From NCBI RefSeq assembly GCF_900015215.1, contig NZ_LN555523.1, positions 1,988,381 through 2,052,380 of the forward strand: a DNA stretch of 64,000 nt. Direction: 5' to 3'. The DNA comes from Romboutsia ilealis (GTDB lineage Bacteria; Bacillota; Clostridia; Peptostreptococcales; Peptostreptococcaceae). The position numbers and the translations under genes were made by a program. Below are positions 1 to 9,469 of this stretch, piece after piece. The notes under the pieces were generated by a model that did not search any database, was not told the DNA's origin, and saw nothing but the letters and a program-made list of their open reading frames with translations. Numbering within the stretch: the first letter of the stretch is position 1; each line of letters opens with the position of its first letter.

Positions 1-488
1 CAATAATATATATCTTTTACATTAACCACTCTTAATTTATCATTTTTCCATAAACTAATGCTCGAAGCTTTTGATCTTTGATCAATTTTGTTTTCTTCTT
101 CTAATTTATTATCCGTACTTATATTACTAGATCCACTTTTTTCTAATTTATTTAACATAGATATTATTCTATCATCAGAGTAAGGCTTTAATATATAATC
201 AAAAGCTTCTAACTCAAATGCATCTACTGCATGTTCTTTATATGCTGTTATAAATACTATTTTAGGTTTAAATTTAAAGTTATTTATAGTTCTTGCAAGT
301 AGCATGCCATCTAATAAAGGTATATTTATATCTAAAAATATTACATCGACTATATTTTCTTGTATAAACTTTAATACTTCTACTCCATTGTCAAATTCAT
401 TTAATATTTCTATTTTACTAAAATTTTTTATAAAATATTTTAATTCCTCTCTTGCTGGAAATTCATCCTCTACTATAATTGCTCTCAT
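1..488 (-). CDS. LytTR-family response regulator (3' end beyond window)
   Basis: DNA-binding response regulator that should be phosphorylated by the sensor kinase encoded just upstream. The start ATG is at 486-488, with an AGGAGATA ribosome site directly after the kinase stop. Visible protein: receiver domain residues 1-115 with the acidic pocket VEDE (6-9), the phospho-acceptor Asp about residue 53 in FLDINIPLLDG, and the conserved Lys in ILKPY. A linker rich in Ser, Asn and Lys follows, then the first strands of what looks like a LytTR DNA-binding domain (SISLWKNDKLRVVNVKDIYY). The rest of that domain lies outside the window. The receiver is certain; the LytTR assignment rests on the partial C-terminus and the LytS partner. 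Confidence 0.88.
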   Translation of the reverse strand, partial: MRAIIVEDEFPAREELKYFIKNFSKIEILNEFDNGVEVLKFIQENIVDVIFLDINIPLLDGMLLARTINNFKFKPKIVFITAYKEHAVDAFELEAFDYILKPYSDDRIISMLNKLEKSGSSNISTDNKLEEENKIDQRSKASSISLWKNDKLRVVNVKDIYY

Positions 489-498
489 AATATCTCCT

Positions 499-2157
499 CT
501 ATATATAAAATTCCATTTTAGTTCCAGGTTCTAATCTATATATATTTAAACCTTGTCCATATATTAATTTTAATCTTAAATGAACATTATAAAGTCCAAT
601 TTTATTGCCTGGCATTTCTCCACTATATACCTTTTTTATTATATCAAGATCTATAGTTATACCATCATTTTCTACCCATACCCTAGTATATCCATCTTCT
701 TTTTTAACTCCAATAATTACAGTTCCGCAACCTCCATTTTTTCTTATTCCATGTATTATTGCATTTTCAACCAATGGCTGTATTGTAAGGCTTGGAATCT
801 TTGCATCTATATTTTCATCTATATCGTATAAAACTGTAAGTTTATCTCCAAACCTTGCTTTTTCTATTTCTACATATGCCTTTACTTGTTCTAATTCTTT
901 ATTTATGTCTATCAAATTATCATTTACTTCTAAATTGTATCTCATATAAGTAGATAAATTTATAATAAGCTTTCTTGCTTTATCAGGATTGATTCTAATA
1001 AATGAAGTTATAGTATTTAATGCATTAAATAAAAAATGTGGATTAATTTGTCTTTGTAAAGCTTTAATTTCTGATTTTTTCTTTTCTTTCTCTATCTTTT
1101 CTATTTTCGATATTTCCATAAGTGTAGAAATAATTTGTGACAATCCTATCGCTAAAGATTTTTTAGAATGACTCATATCATATTTCTTTGTATAGTAAAT
1201 CTTTAATGTCCCAACCACACCTTGAGAATCTGTAAGTGGAATAATCATAGCTGTCTTTAAATTTACTTTTTCACTGATTGAGCTTTCTTCCTTTTTTACT
1301 TGTATATTTAAAATACTATTTTCTCTAATAGAACATCTTGTTATATTGCTAATTTCTGTATGAGGAAATTTAAAAGCCTCTTCTCCAACTCCAACATATG
1401 CTAATACTTCGTCTCTATCAGTTATACTAACTGCATCTGAGTTTATTTCATCTTTTATTATCTTACATATTTTTTTTAGAGACTCTTCATTTATAGATCT
1501 AAAATATGGTAGTGTTTTATTAGCAATATCTAAAGCTAACTTTGATTGCATAGCAGCTACTTCTTCTTTTTCTTTTTTTATAGCATCAACTATAGATATC
1601 AAAAGACCTATACTAATTTGTCCAACAATCATTGGTATATAAATCTTTCTTATTATTCCAATAGCAATATTATGAGGTCTTGATAATAAATATATTAAAA
1701 GCATAGAAAAGCTCTCTGATATTACCCCACATGCTATTCCATATATCCACTTGTATCTGTTACTAATTTTTTGATAAAAAAATCCAGATAGTATTCCTGC
1801 AAATATAGAAGATATAAAACATGGAAAAGCTGTTATACCTCCAGTATCTATTATATATCTATGAAAACCAGATATAATACCTGAAGTTATACCAACTAAT
1901 GGACCAAATAAAACTCCACCTGATACAATAGCTATTATCCTAGTATTCGCAAGAGAACCTTGTACATCTATTCCATTATATGTACCAAGTATAGCAAGGG
2001 CTGTAAATATTAATGATATAACTAATAAATCCTTTAATTTATAATTTTCTTTTTGAAATATATATTTAAATCCTTGAATTTTAGTAATTATTATAAATAA
2101 TACTGTCATTAAACTTGATTTTTCAAGTAATTGCAAAAATATAGCTCCTTTGTCCAT
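499..2157 (-). CDS. LytS-type sensor histidine kinase
   Basis: Membrane sensor kinase of 552 aa. Residues 15-200 hold about six hydrophobic segments of the 5TM-5TMR_LYT type. A GAF-like region spans roughly 225-350. The dimerisation/phosphorylation box RQINPHFLFNALNT puts the His near residue 373, typical of the HisK (LytS/YehU/YpdA) family. The HATPase part has PLVENAIIHG (N box) and NKIGLYNVHLRL (G box). The start follows an AAGGAGTG ribosome site. It is cotranscribed with the response regulator, whose ribosome site begins within a few bases of this stop codon. Known LytS-like kinases sense envelope state or extracellular pyruvate. The ligand here cannot be read from sequence; the upstream symporter gene is a possible target by proximity only. 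Confidence 0.9.
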   Translation of the reverse strand: MDKGAIFLQLLEKSSLMTVLFIIITKIQGFKYIFQKENYKLKDLLVISLIFTALAILGTYNGIDVQGSLANTRIIAIVSGGVLFGPLVGITSGIISGFHRYIIDTGGITAFPCFISSIFAGILSGFFYQKISNRYKWIYGIACGVISESFSMLLIYLLSRPHNIAIGIIRKIYIPMIVGQISIGLLISIVDAIKKEKEEVAAMQSKLALDIANKTLPYFRSINEESLKKICKIIKDEINSDAVSITDRDEVLAYVGVGEEAFKFPHTEISNITRCSIRENSILNIQVKKEESSISEKVNLKTAMIIPLTDSQGVVGTLKIYYTKKYDMSHSKKSLAIGLSQIISTLMEISKIEKIEKEKKKSEIKALQRQINPHFLFNALNTITSFIRINPDKARKLIINLSTYMRYNLEVNDNLIDINKELEQVKAYVEIEKARFGDKLTVLYDIDENIDAKIPSLTIQPLVENAIIHGIRKNGGCGTVIIGVKKEDGYTRVWVENDGITIDLDIIKKVYSGEMPGNKIGLYNVHLRLKLIYGQGLNIYRLEPGTKMEFYI

Positions 2158-2249
2158 GTGTCACTCCTTAAATATAATTTACTTTCAATCAATTTTAAAT
2201 TTACTAGATTATTATAAATAAATCAATATATATCATTAATGATATATAG

Positions 2250-2280
2250 CAAAAAAATAAGAGTGCTAAACGCACTCTTA
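2250..2280 (-). terminator. Rho-independent terminator after the symporter gene
   Basis: Read on the minus strand, the 8-bp stem AAGAGTGC / GCACTCTT with loop GTTTA is followed by ATTTTTTT. It sits 7 bases after the symporter stop codon, separating that operon from the sensor kinase gene. Confidence 0.85.
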
Positions 2281-2286
2281 TATATA

Positions 2287-3543
2287 TTAATTATTTATTT
2301 TATTTTTTAACCAATCCTTACCTTCTACAAGTCTTGCTACAAGCATAGCACATACTGTATTTTCAGTTGAATTTAATAATGTTGCAGGCGCATCTAATAT
2401 TGTTCCAATAACAACTATTATTGGAAGTAATGCTGGATCTATTCCAAATGCGCTTACTATTAACATTTCACTCATAAATCCACCACCTGGTATAGCTCCC
2501 ATAACTGCACCGTTTATAAATGCAACACCTAATATCGCTAACATCATTGGAATAGTATTCATATTAGTTCCTAATAATCCTAATAAAAATGCTATTTTTA
2601 ATACTCCAGTTACAACTGAACCATCTTTGTGAACATTTGCTCCTAATGGTATAACAGTTTCTGCTATATCTTCTGGAACACCCATTTTCTTAGTTGCATC
2701 TAAATTTACAGGTATTGAAGCTGCACTTGAACAAGTAGCTAATGATGTAACTGTTGGAGATACTGCATTTGACCAGAATGCCTTTATTCCATCTTTTCCA
2801 CCAGCTATAAATGCATATAAAGTAAATAAACCGAAGTAAATTACTGCTGTTAATATTAAGTATAATATAGTTACTCTTAAGTACCCTGATAATAACTGTG
2901 ATCCTAACTCTCCTATAACATTTGCAAAGTAGCATCCAAGTCCTATTGGCGCTGCCATCATTATTATATTGATTACTTTCATCATGACTGCTGAACCTGA
3001 TTGAACAAACTTAGCTATTGACTTTCCAGATTCTCCTGCCATTAAAGTACCTATACCAAATAATATTGAGAATACTATTAATTGTAACATATTTGATCTA
3101 GATAATAGTAATGAGAAGTCATTTACAGTAAATGTATTTACTATTTGTTGTAATAATCCTACTTTTTCTGTTGCTGAACTATCGTTAGCAGATGCTATTA
3201 TATCTTTAAATAATGATGTATCTAATCCTTTTGTTGGATTCATTAAAAGTACTCCAACTAATCCTATAACAGCAGCAACTAAAGCTGTTCCTAAAAATAC
3301 TATAACTATACTTTTTAGTATCTTCCCTAATCTATTCATTCCTCCGCCCATATTAGCTATTGCAGATGTAACACTGAAAAATACTAATGGTACTAATGTC
3401 ATGAATAATAAGTTTAAGAATAATTCTCCTATAGGTTTTAAAACTACTGCTTTTTCTCCCATAGTTACACCTACTATACCACCTAGTAATATAGCCCCTA
3501 GTAATACTATAGAAGACTTATAATTATTCCAAAATGATTTCAT
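2287..3543 (-). CDS. Dicarboxylate/amino acid:cation symporter (DAACS family)
   Basis: Secondary transporter of 418 aa, the usual family length, for dicarboxylates or acidic/neutral amino acids driven by Na+ or H+. It shows repeated hydrophobic helices, the serine-rich re-entrant loop SLATCSSAASIPVNLD (about 265-280), the family motif VIPLGANVHKDGSV, and a second hairpin near GAIPGGGFMSEM and DAPATLLNSTENTV. The motif reads NVHKDG where GltP proteins usually have TINMDG, so substrate choice may differ (SstT-like or another subgroup). A ribosome site AAAGGAG lies 17 bases after murE, so the two genes are probably one transcript. The LytS/LytTR pair is downstream and could regulate it; that is inference from position only. 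Confidence 0.88.
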   Translation of the reverse strand: MKSFWNNYKSSIVLLGAILLGGIVGVTMGEKAVVLKPIGELFLNLLFMTLVPLVFFSVTSAIANMGGGMNRLGKILKSIVIVFLGTALVAAVIGLVGVLLMNPTKGLDTSLFKDIIASANDSSATEKVGLLQQIVNTFTVNDFSLLLSRSNMLQLIVFSILFGIGTLMAGESGKSIAKFVQSGSAVMMKVINIIMMAAPIGLGCYFANVIGELGSQLLSGYLRVTILYLILTAVIYFGLFTLYAFIAGGKDGIKAFWSNAVSPTVTSLATCSSAASIPVNLDATKKMGVPEDIAETVIPLGANVHKDGSVVTGVLKIAFLLGLLGTNMNTIPMMLAILGVAFINGAVMGAIPGGGFMSEMLIVSAFGIDPALLPIIVVIGTILDAPATLLNSTENTVCAMLVARLVEGKDWLKNKINN

Positions 3544-3560
3544 ACTTTTCTCCTTTATGT

Positions 3561-5015
3561 CTATTTATTATTTAAAAACTCTAGTGCTATTTCCTTATCA
3601 TCAAAATGGTGTTTAACTTTTCCTAAAATTTGATAATTTTCATGCCCTTTTCCTGCGATGATTACTATATCATCTTTTTGAGCCATTTCTATAGCTTCTT
3701 TTATAGCTTCTCTTCTATCTACAACTACCCTATAGTTTTCTTTATTTTTATCTAATCCTTTTAATATATCCTCTATTATAAGTTTAGGATCTTCAGTTCT
3801 TGGATTATCAGAAGTTACTATACATATATCTGATAATCTTTGTGCTATAGCTCCCATTAATGGTCTCTTTGTTGTGTCTCTGTCTCCGCCACATCCAAAT
3901 ACAGTTATTATATTAGACTTTGCAAATCCTTTTGCAGTATTTAATATGTTTTCTAATGCATCTGGTGTATGTGCATAGTCAACTATAACACTTATTCCCT
4001 TATCATTAGTTATTGTTTCAAATCTACCTGCAACACCCTTAGTTTTTCCTAAACCTTCTTTAACTATTTCTTTAGGTATATTTAACATGTAACAAGCTGC
4101 TATTACTGCTAAAGTATTGTAAACTGTAAATTTACCTGGTACCGGCACAAACATTTCTTCTTCATATGTTGGAGTTACTAATGTATAAGATACCCCACTT
4201 GCATCTATCTTTATATCTTTTGCCATAAAGTCTGCTTTATTATCTATTCCATAAGTATAGCAAGGTGTATTTAAAGATTTTATATTTTCATATATCTTTG
4301 CCCCACCTTCATCATCTATATTTATTATGTTTGCTTTAGTTGTTTTATAGAATAATTTTTCTTTTGCATTTCTATAATCCTCTAAATCTTTATGGAAATC
4401 TAGATGATCTGGAGTTAGGTTTGTAAATATCCCTAATTTAAATTCTGTCTCATCTACTCTATTTAATACTAATGAATGAGATGATACTTCCATTGCACAA
4501 TAGTCACATCCATTATCAAGCATATTTCTAAAATACTTTTGTAAATCTATACTTTCAGGAGTTGTTGAACTAGATTCAACTTCTTTATCACCATCAAATA
4601 TTTTTATAGTTCCTACAAGACCTACTTTTTTATTATTTAAACTTAGTATTTCACTTAAGAAAGTTGTTATACTTGTTTTACCATTAGTTCCTGTAACCCC
4701 TATAACTCCTAATTCTTTTGATGGATTATTATAAAAATTATCAGCAACATTTGCCATTGATGCTCTCGTGTCTTCTACTTTTATAAAAGTATATCCTTCT
4801 ATATTTATATCTTCTTGTACTAAAAAGGCTTTAGCTCCTTTTTTTATCGCACTTTCTATATATTTATGACCATCTGAGTTAAATCCTTTTATGCATATAA
4901 ATAACGTATTTTCTTCAACTTTTCTTGAATCATACGCTATATTAGTTATATCTATATTTAAATCTCCAGTTACACTAACTATATCTAATCCTTTTAATAA
5001 ATCATGTAATTTCAT
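3561..5015 (-). CDS. murE: UDP-MurNAc-tripeptide ligase MurE (meso-DAP-adding)
   Basis: Cytoplasmic peptidoglycan enzyme that adds the third residue of the stem peptide using ATP. The 484 aa show the Mur ligase order: N-terminal UDP-binding domain, P-loop GVTGTNGKTSITTF (about 105-118), central motifs SSHSLVLNRV and TNLTPDHLDFH, then CGGDRDTTKRP and the specificity motif DNPRTEDP near residue 402. DNPR at that spot marks meso-diaminopimelate rather than lysine specificity. The start follows a GGAGGG ribosome site. It stands apart from a dcw cluster and leads into the symporter gene. Divergent from the araC-type gene at 5180. Confidence 0.96.
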   Translation of the reverse strand: MKLHDLLKGLDIVSVTGDLNIDITNIAYDSRKVEENTLFICIKGFNSDGHKYIESAIKKGAKAFLVQEDINIEGYTFIKVEDTRASMANVADNFYNNPSKELGVIGVTGTNGKTSITTFLSEILSLNNKKVGLVGTIKIFDGDKEVESSSTTPESIDLQKYFRNMLDNGCDYCAMEVSSHSLVLNRVDETEFKLGIFTNLTPDHLDFHKDLEDYRNAKEKLFYKTTKANIINIDDEGGAKIYENIKSLNTPCYTYGIDNKADFMAKDIKIDASGVSYTLVTPTYEEEMFVPVPGKFTVYNTLAVIAACYMLNIPKEIVKEGLGKTKGVAGRFETITNDKGISVIVDYAHTPDALENILNTAKGFAKSNIITVFGCGGDRDTTKRPLMGAIAQRLSDICIVTSDNPRTEDPKLIIEDILKGLDKNKENYRVVVDRREAIKEAIEMAQKDDIVIIAGKGHENYQILGKVKHHFDDKEIALEFLNNK

Positions 5016-5128
5016 TAAATTTTACCCTCCAGATTTTATATTAATCTATCTATATTATTCTCTATTCTAAATGCCTAACTTATATTATTATATAAATTCA
5101 AATTTACTATGTACATTGTTTAAGATGC

Positions 5129-5157
5129 TTGCTACATTGCAAAAAATGCTCTATAAT
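5129..5157 (+). promoter_or_regulatory. Sigma-A-type promoter of the AraC regulator
   Basis: TTGCTA (5129-5134), 17-bp spacer, TATAAT (5152-5157). Predicted transcription start is near 5164, which rules out start codons upstream of the ATG at 5180. Confidence 0.6.
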
Positions 5158-5179
5158 CTATTCTAAAGGTAGGTGGGTT

Positions 5180-6058
5180 ATGAAAGATATAAATAACAAA
5201 GTTGGTTACTTAAATGACAATTTTAAAATCTTCCATATTAGAGATAAGAAAGATATAAAATTTGAATACCATCATCATGATTTCAGTAAAATAGTTATTT
5301 TGATCGATGGTGATTTAACTTATTATATAGAAGGTAAAGCCTATATATTAAAACCTTGGGATATTTTATTTATAAATAAAAATGAAATTCACAAACCAGT
5401 AGTAAACCCTGATAAATACTATGAGCGTATAGTTATTTGGTTAAATCCAGATTTTATGTCAAAATATGCTCAAGGTAATAATAATTTACTTAAGTGCTTT
5501 GAGGTAGCAATAAAAAATAATTATAATTTGCTTAGATTGAACATGAAATCCATTGAGATTATAAAAAATATAATTCAAGATATACAAAGTTGCGATGATA
5601 GTAATGAATTTGGAAGTGAGATTTTAAAAGAATCATTATTTGTCCAATTGATGGTTTTAATGAACAGGTTATTTTTAAATAGTGATAAAAATAGAGATAT
5701 GGAAGATATTCAATATGATAAAACAATAGAAGGTGTTTTAAATTATATAAACTCTAATTTAGAAAATGATTTATCTATAGATACTATAGCTTCAAAATTT
5801 TTTATAAGTAAATATTACCTTATGAGAAAATTTAAAAGTCAGATAGGAAGCTCTATTCATAATTATATTATCCAAAAAAGACTCATACTTGCAAAATCAC
5901 TTATATCTGAGGGTTTAACTATGAGTAATGTTTGTTCTAAATGTGGATTTAATGATTATTCAAGTTTTGTAAGAGCATTTAAAAAAGTATATGGTGTTTC
6001 TCCAAGTAATTACAATCCTACAATACATAATTTTGAAAACCCTATATCTGATACTTAA
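5180..6058 (+). CDS. AraC-family transcriptional regulator
   Basis: Regulator of 292 aa. The N-terminal part is a cupin-like ligand pocket (EYHHHDFSKIVILIDG, then YYIEGKAYILKPWDILFI). The C-terminal 100 residues carry two helix-turn-helix units: IDTIASKFFISKYYLMRKFK and the AraC signature CGFNDYSSFVRAFKKVYGVS PSNY at the end. The ATG at 5180 is chosen because it has an AGGTGG site at the right distance, while the upstream in-frame TTG is part of the -35 box. It is divergent from murE and convergent with ptsG. AraC/cupin proteins of this type usually control sugar use; no target is evident. Confidence 0.9.
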   Translation: MKDINNKVGYLNDNFKIFHIRDKKDIKFEYHHHDFSKIVILIDGDLTYYIEGKAYILKPWDILFINKNEIHKPVVNPDKYYERIVIWLNPDFMSKYAQGNNNLLKCFEVAIKNNYNLLRLNMKSIEIIKNIIQDIQSCDDSNEFGSEILKESLFVQLMVLMNRLFLNSDKNRDMEDIQYDKTIEGVLNYINSNLENDLSIDTIASKFFISKYYLMRKFKSQIGSSIHNYIIQKRLILAKSLISEGLTMSNVCSKCGFNDYSSFVRAFKKVYGVSPSNYNPTIHNFENPISDT

Positions 6059-6093
6059 AAAAGGTATGAAATTTTAAATTTCATACCTTTTTA
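6057..6093. terminator. Bidirectional terminator between araC-type gene and ptsG
   Basis: AAAGGTATGAAATTT / AAATTTCATACCTTT stem with A-tract on one side and T-tract on the other, so it works in both directions. It lies between two convergent stop codons. Confidence 0.85.
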
Positions 6094-6095
6094 TA

Positions 6096-7781
6096 TTAGC
6101 TTCTTCCTAATATTCTATTTATCTCATGTCTATAAGCATCAGCTTTAGCACCAAATATTGCTTGTATTCCATTACCTACTTCAACAACACCTACAGCACC
6201 TAATGCTTTTAACTTATCTTTATCTACTTTTGATTTATCTTTAACTTCAACTCTAAGTCTAGTTATACATGCATCTATTGATACAGCATTTTCTTCTCCA
6301 CCTAATGCAGCTAAAACTTCTGGAGCTTTTTGTACTATTTCATCATTTCCCTTAGCTTTGCTTGGAGCTTCTTTACCATCTAAACCTTTAGCAGCTTGGA
6401 AATCTGCTTTAGAATAAAGCTTAGCTTCTTCTTCATCACCTTCTCTACCTGGAGTTTTTAAATTTAACTTAAGTATTAAAGTTTTAAATAAGAAGTAATA
6501 AACTACTGCATATCCAATGCCTACTAATATCGCTCTTATCCAGTTTGTTGGAACTCCAGCTCCTGAAGGAAGTATTCCAAATAAAGTGAAATCTATTAAT
6601 CCTCCTGAGAATGTCATACCTATAAATACATTAAGTATATCCATTAAGAAGAATGATAATCCTGCCATTATACAATGAACTACATATAATACTGGTGCAA
6701 CAAATAAGAATGTAAATTCTAATGGTTCAGTTATACCAGTTAAGAAAGATGTAAATGCTGCTGATACTAATAAACTTCCAACAATTTTTTTCTTGTTAGG
6801 AGCAGCAGTATGATACATTGCTAATGCTGCAGCTGGAAGTCCAAACATCATGAATGGGAACTTACCAGCCATGAATCTTGTTGTTCCAGAAACTATAGTT
6901 GACATAGTATCTGCATCTGCACCAACTATACTTTGCATATTTCCTAATTGAGCAAAGTAAGCATAGTTAGCACCTTGAACTGTTTGCCATGCTCCATCTA
7001 TTATAACTTGACCGTCAACGAATGATCCATACCAGAATGGTGTATAGAATATATGATGAAGACCAAATGGTATTAAAGCTCTTTCTATTAATCCATATAA
7101 GAATGTTCCTATTGGTCCTGCATTTTTAACGAATAATGCAATTACTGCTATTGCATCTTGTACAAATGGCCATATATATGCTAATAATGCACCTACAACC
7201 GCCATAGCTAAAGATACTACTATTGGAACAAATCTTGACCCTGAAAAGAATCCTATAACTGCTGGCAATTGTATATTATAGTATTTATTATGTAATGTTG
7301 ACGTTACTATACCTGTTATAATACCACCAAATACTGACATATTAAGAGTAAATATACCTAATGTAGTTGTTACATATTGTGCATATTGAGATGGTACATC
7401 TCCTGAAACTAAAGTACCTAGAGGTGTAGCACCCATACCTAATAGTACACTTATAACTTGGTTCATTATTAAGAAACCAAATACAGAAGCAAGTGCTGCT
7501 GTCCCTTTATCTTGCTTAGCAAGACCTACAGCTGTACCTACTGCAAATAATACTGGTAAGTTTCCAAACACTATGTCTCCTATACCTTGCATTATTTTTA
7601 ATATTATAGTTATCATCGGAATATTAACGAAAGCAATTAATGGCTGGTATATAGCTGGTGCATTTTCAAGCGCTGCTATATTTATTAATGATCCCCCAAC
7701 TCCAAGTAGTATACCTGCAACAGGTAATGCTGCTATCGGAAGCATTATTGCTTTCCCAATTCTTTGTAAGTATTGAAGCAT
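6096..7781 (-). CDS. ptsG: Glucose-type PTS permease, EIICB
   Basis: Sugar uptake and phosphorylation subunit of 561 aa, order IIC then IIB. The IIC part (residues 1-430) is very hydrophobic and has the glucose-family stretch FGLHHIFYTPFWYGSF and the substrate-site motif GITEPLEFTFLF. A charged linker (about 435-480) leads to the IIB domain with the phospho-cysteine in SIDACITRLRVEV near residue 502. FGLHHI followed by an aromatic patch is more like glucose (PtsG) than N-acetylglucosamine (NagE) permeases. There is no fused IIA; the separate IIA gene lies upstream at 8031-8534. It has its own promoter and RAT/terminator leader, so it is controlled by antitermination. Confidence 0.93.
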   Translation of the reverse strand: MLQYLQRIGKAIMLPIAALPVAGILLGVGGSLINIAALENAPAIYQPLIAFVNIPMITIILKIMQGIGDIVFGNLPVLFAVGTAVGLAKQDKGTAALASVFGFLIMNQVISVLLGMGATPLGTLVSGDVPSQYAQYVTTTLGIFTLNMSVFGGIITGIVTSTLHNKYYNIQLPAVIGFFSGSRFVPIVVSLAMAVVGALLAYIWPFVQDAIAVIALFVKNAGPIGTFLYGLIERALIPFGLHHIFYTPFWYGSFVDGQVIIDGAWQTVQGANYAYFAQLGNMQSIVGADADTMSTIVSGTTRFMAGKFPFMMFGLPAAALAMYHTAAPNKKKIVGSLLVSAAFTSFLTGITEPLEFTFLFVAPVLYVVHCIMAGLSFFLMDILNVFIGMTFSGGLIDFTLFGILPSGAGVPTNWIRAILVGIGYAVVYYFLFKTLILKLNLKTPGREGDEEEAKLYSKADFQAAKGLDGKEAPSKAKGNDEIVQKAPEVLAALGGEENAVSIDACITRLRVEVKDKSKVDKDKLKALGAVGVVEVGNGIQAIFGAKADAYRHEINRILGRS

Positions 7782-7873
7782 TTCTTATTTCCCCCCTATT
7801 ATTTTTTTAGTTTTTACTAGCATCTGGTTATGAATTTATTATTTTTATTAATTATTAAAATCATTATTGCAAT

Positions 7874-7950
7874 AAAAAAGAGCTAAATTATTTATGACAT
7901 AGATGTACCATAAGTAATTTAGCTCATGCCTGCATAACCAGTAACACGCT
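7874..7950 (-). promoter_or_regulatory. RAT/terminator antitermination switch of ptsG
   Basis: In the minus-strand leader, GTGTTACTGGTTATGCAGG with following CATGAG (7922-7948) matches the ribonucleic antiterminator bound by BglG/LicT/GlcT proteins, GlcT-like in its ends (GTGTTACTG...CAGGCATGAG). Its 3' edge overlaps the stem of a terminator: GAGCTAAATTACTTATG pairs with CATAAATAATTTAGCTC (7880-7925), followed by six U. The two folds are mutually exclusive. Confidence 0.88.
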
Positions 7951-7973
7951 ATATATATTAACTTTATATTTTT

Positions 7974-8002
7974 ATTATATCATATTAATATTACTATGTA
8001 AA
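7974..8002 (-). promoter_or_regulatory. ptsG promoter
   Basis: Minus strand TTTACA (7997-8002), 17-bp spacer ending in TG at the extended -10 position, TATAAT (7974-7979). Located just upstream of the ptsG RAT and downstream of the IIA gene, so ptsG is transcribed independently of licT-IIA. Confidence 0.75.
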
Positions 8003-8030
8003 TATTTTTTGCAAACATTTTCACTAAATA

Positions 8031-8534
8031 TTATTTTACTATCTCTATTTTATTTAATTCCCCTGCTTTAGCAGTTCCTTCTACTAATTTAACTGATTCA
8101 CCTTCTGATAAATTAGTGAATACTACTATTGGCATTGAAGATTTTGCATTCTTTTCAATGAATTCTACATCCATTTTAACTAACTTATCTCCAACGTTAA
8201 CCTTTTGATTTTCTTCTACAAATATTTCAAATCCTTCACCTTTTAAGTTAACTGTATCTACTCCTAAATGTATTAACACTTCTCTTCCATCTACAGAGTT
8301 TATAGTTACAGCATGTTTAGTTGGGAATACTGTTACTATTGTACCTTCTACTGGTGATACTATCATCCCATCAGTTGTTTTCATAGCAAATCCATCCCCC
8401 ATCATTTTGCTTGAAAATACTTCATCTGGAACTTGAGATATGTTTACTAACTCTCCATTAGTTAATGGTACTATTTGTTCTTTTTTTACTTCCTGTTCTT
8501 TATTACCCTTAAATAAATTTTTAAAAAAGCTCAT
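8031..8534 (-). CDS. PTS glucose IIA component (Crr-like)
   Basis: Cytoplasmic phosphocarrier of 167 aa that takes phosphate from HPr and passes it to the IIB domain of PtsG. The beta-sandwich has the two active-site histidines: TKHAVTI (about 83) and VLIHLGVDTV (about 95, the phospho-His). Other family marks are DGFAMKTTDGMIVSPVEGTI and GDKLVKMD. The first 20 residues are a charged tail. It lies 51 bases after licT in the same direction and is probably cotranscribed with it. As the IIA of a Gram-positive glucose system it may also modulate other permeases, which is family knowledge only. Confidence 0.94.
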   Translation of the reverse strand: MSFFKNLFKGNKEQEVKKEQIVPLTNGELVNISQVPDEVFSSKMMGDGFAMKTTDGMIVSPVEGTIVTVFPTKHAVTINSVDGREVLIHLGVDTVNLKGEGFEIFVEENQKVNVGDKLVKMDVEFIEKNAKSSMPIVVFTNLSEGESVKLVEGTAKAGELNKIEIVK

Positions 8535-8585
8535 TTTATTTTCTCCTTTATTATTTTATATTTTATATTGAATTAAATATTATAA

Positions 8586-9455
8586 TTAATTTATAACTTC
8601 TTCCTTATTAAAATTTATAACAGATATCACTCTATTTATATGTAATATTAAATATAATATCTCATCATCATTTACTTTATATTTATAATTTTCTTCTATA
8701 AATAATTTTATTTGCTTAGCACAATTATAACTTTCTTTATATTGTACTTTTACTACTTCTAATAAACCATTATTATTAGTATCTATAGATTCCTTTTTAT
8801 CTATTAATCGTTTTGCAAAAAATTTTAGATGTGTTAATAATCTATCAAAATTAATTTCATCCTCTATAAATTCTATAGAGTAATAGTTTTTGATTATATC
8901 AAGTATCTTATTTATAATATCCATCATTAAACATGATTCATTAGTAGATTCTCGATAGTTTGCATTTATAATATGCATTGCTATAAATCCTGCTTCATCT
9001 ATTAAAAAATCTACATCAAAAGTTTTATTTATATATTCTATTGCCCATTTCCCTATTTCATATTCTTTTTTATGAATTCTTCTAATTTCAGATAATAATT
9101 CATTTTTTATAGGTAAATTCTCTTTATATCTCTTAAGTGCAAAAGATATATGATCTGTTAAAGATATATAAATATATTCATCTAACGTAGTATTTAAATT
9201 TTTTTCTGCATATTCTATTATTGCACTACTTACACCAAAAACTTCTTCTGGTATTTCACTTGCTAATTTATTTACTTTACTTTCAAAATTATCATCTTGT
9301 ATTACAAACGTCTTTTCAATTTTACTTTCATCAACATTATCATTCGGTTTCTTTTTAAATCCAATCCCACATCCAGTCAATATGACTTCCTTTTTACTAC
9401 TATTCTCAAATGCTAAAATAACATTATTATTATATACCTTCTTTATGGTCACCAT
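8586..9455 (-). CDS. licT: BglG/LicT-family transcription antiterminator
   Basis: RNA-binding antiterminator of 289 aa. The N-terminal CAT domain (VTIKKVYNNNVILA, GCGIGFKKK) is followed by two PRD domains with the regulatory histidines: SLTDHISFALKR and AGFIAMHIINA in PRD1, HLKFFAKRL and ILYLILHINRV in PRD2. Overall wording is closer to LicT than to GlcT. The ATG at 9453-9455 is chosen: it has an AGGGGG site, and an upstream in-frame extension would run into the leader terminator. It is preceded by its own RAT, so it is autoregulated, and followed by the IIA gene. PTS phosphorylation of the PRD histidines would couple its activity to sugar flux. Confidence 0.92.
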   Translation of the reverse strand: MVTIKKVYNNNVILAFENSSKKEVILTGCGIGFKKKPNDNVDESKIEKTFVIQDDNFESKVNKLASEIPEEVFGVSSAIIEYAEKNLNTTLDEYIYISLTDHISFALKRYKENLPIKNELLSEIRRIHKKEYEIGKWAIEYINKTFDVDFLIDEAGFIAMHIINANYRESTNESCLMMDIINKILDIIKNYYSIEFIEDEINFDRLLTHLKFFAKRLIDKKESIDTNNNGLLEVVKVQYKESYNCAKQIKLFIEENYKYKVNDDEILYLILHINRVISVINFNKEEVIN

Positions 9456-9469
9456 TGTTTCTAGCCCCC

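Noticed and set aside
5129..5179. Upstream start for the AraC regulator at 5129
   Set aside because: The TTG at 5129 forms the -35 box of a good promoter (TTGCTA-17-TATAAT), so it is not transcribed. The ATG at 5180 has the ribosome site.
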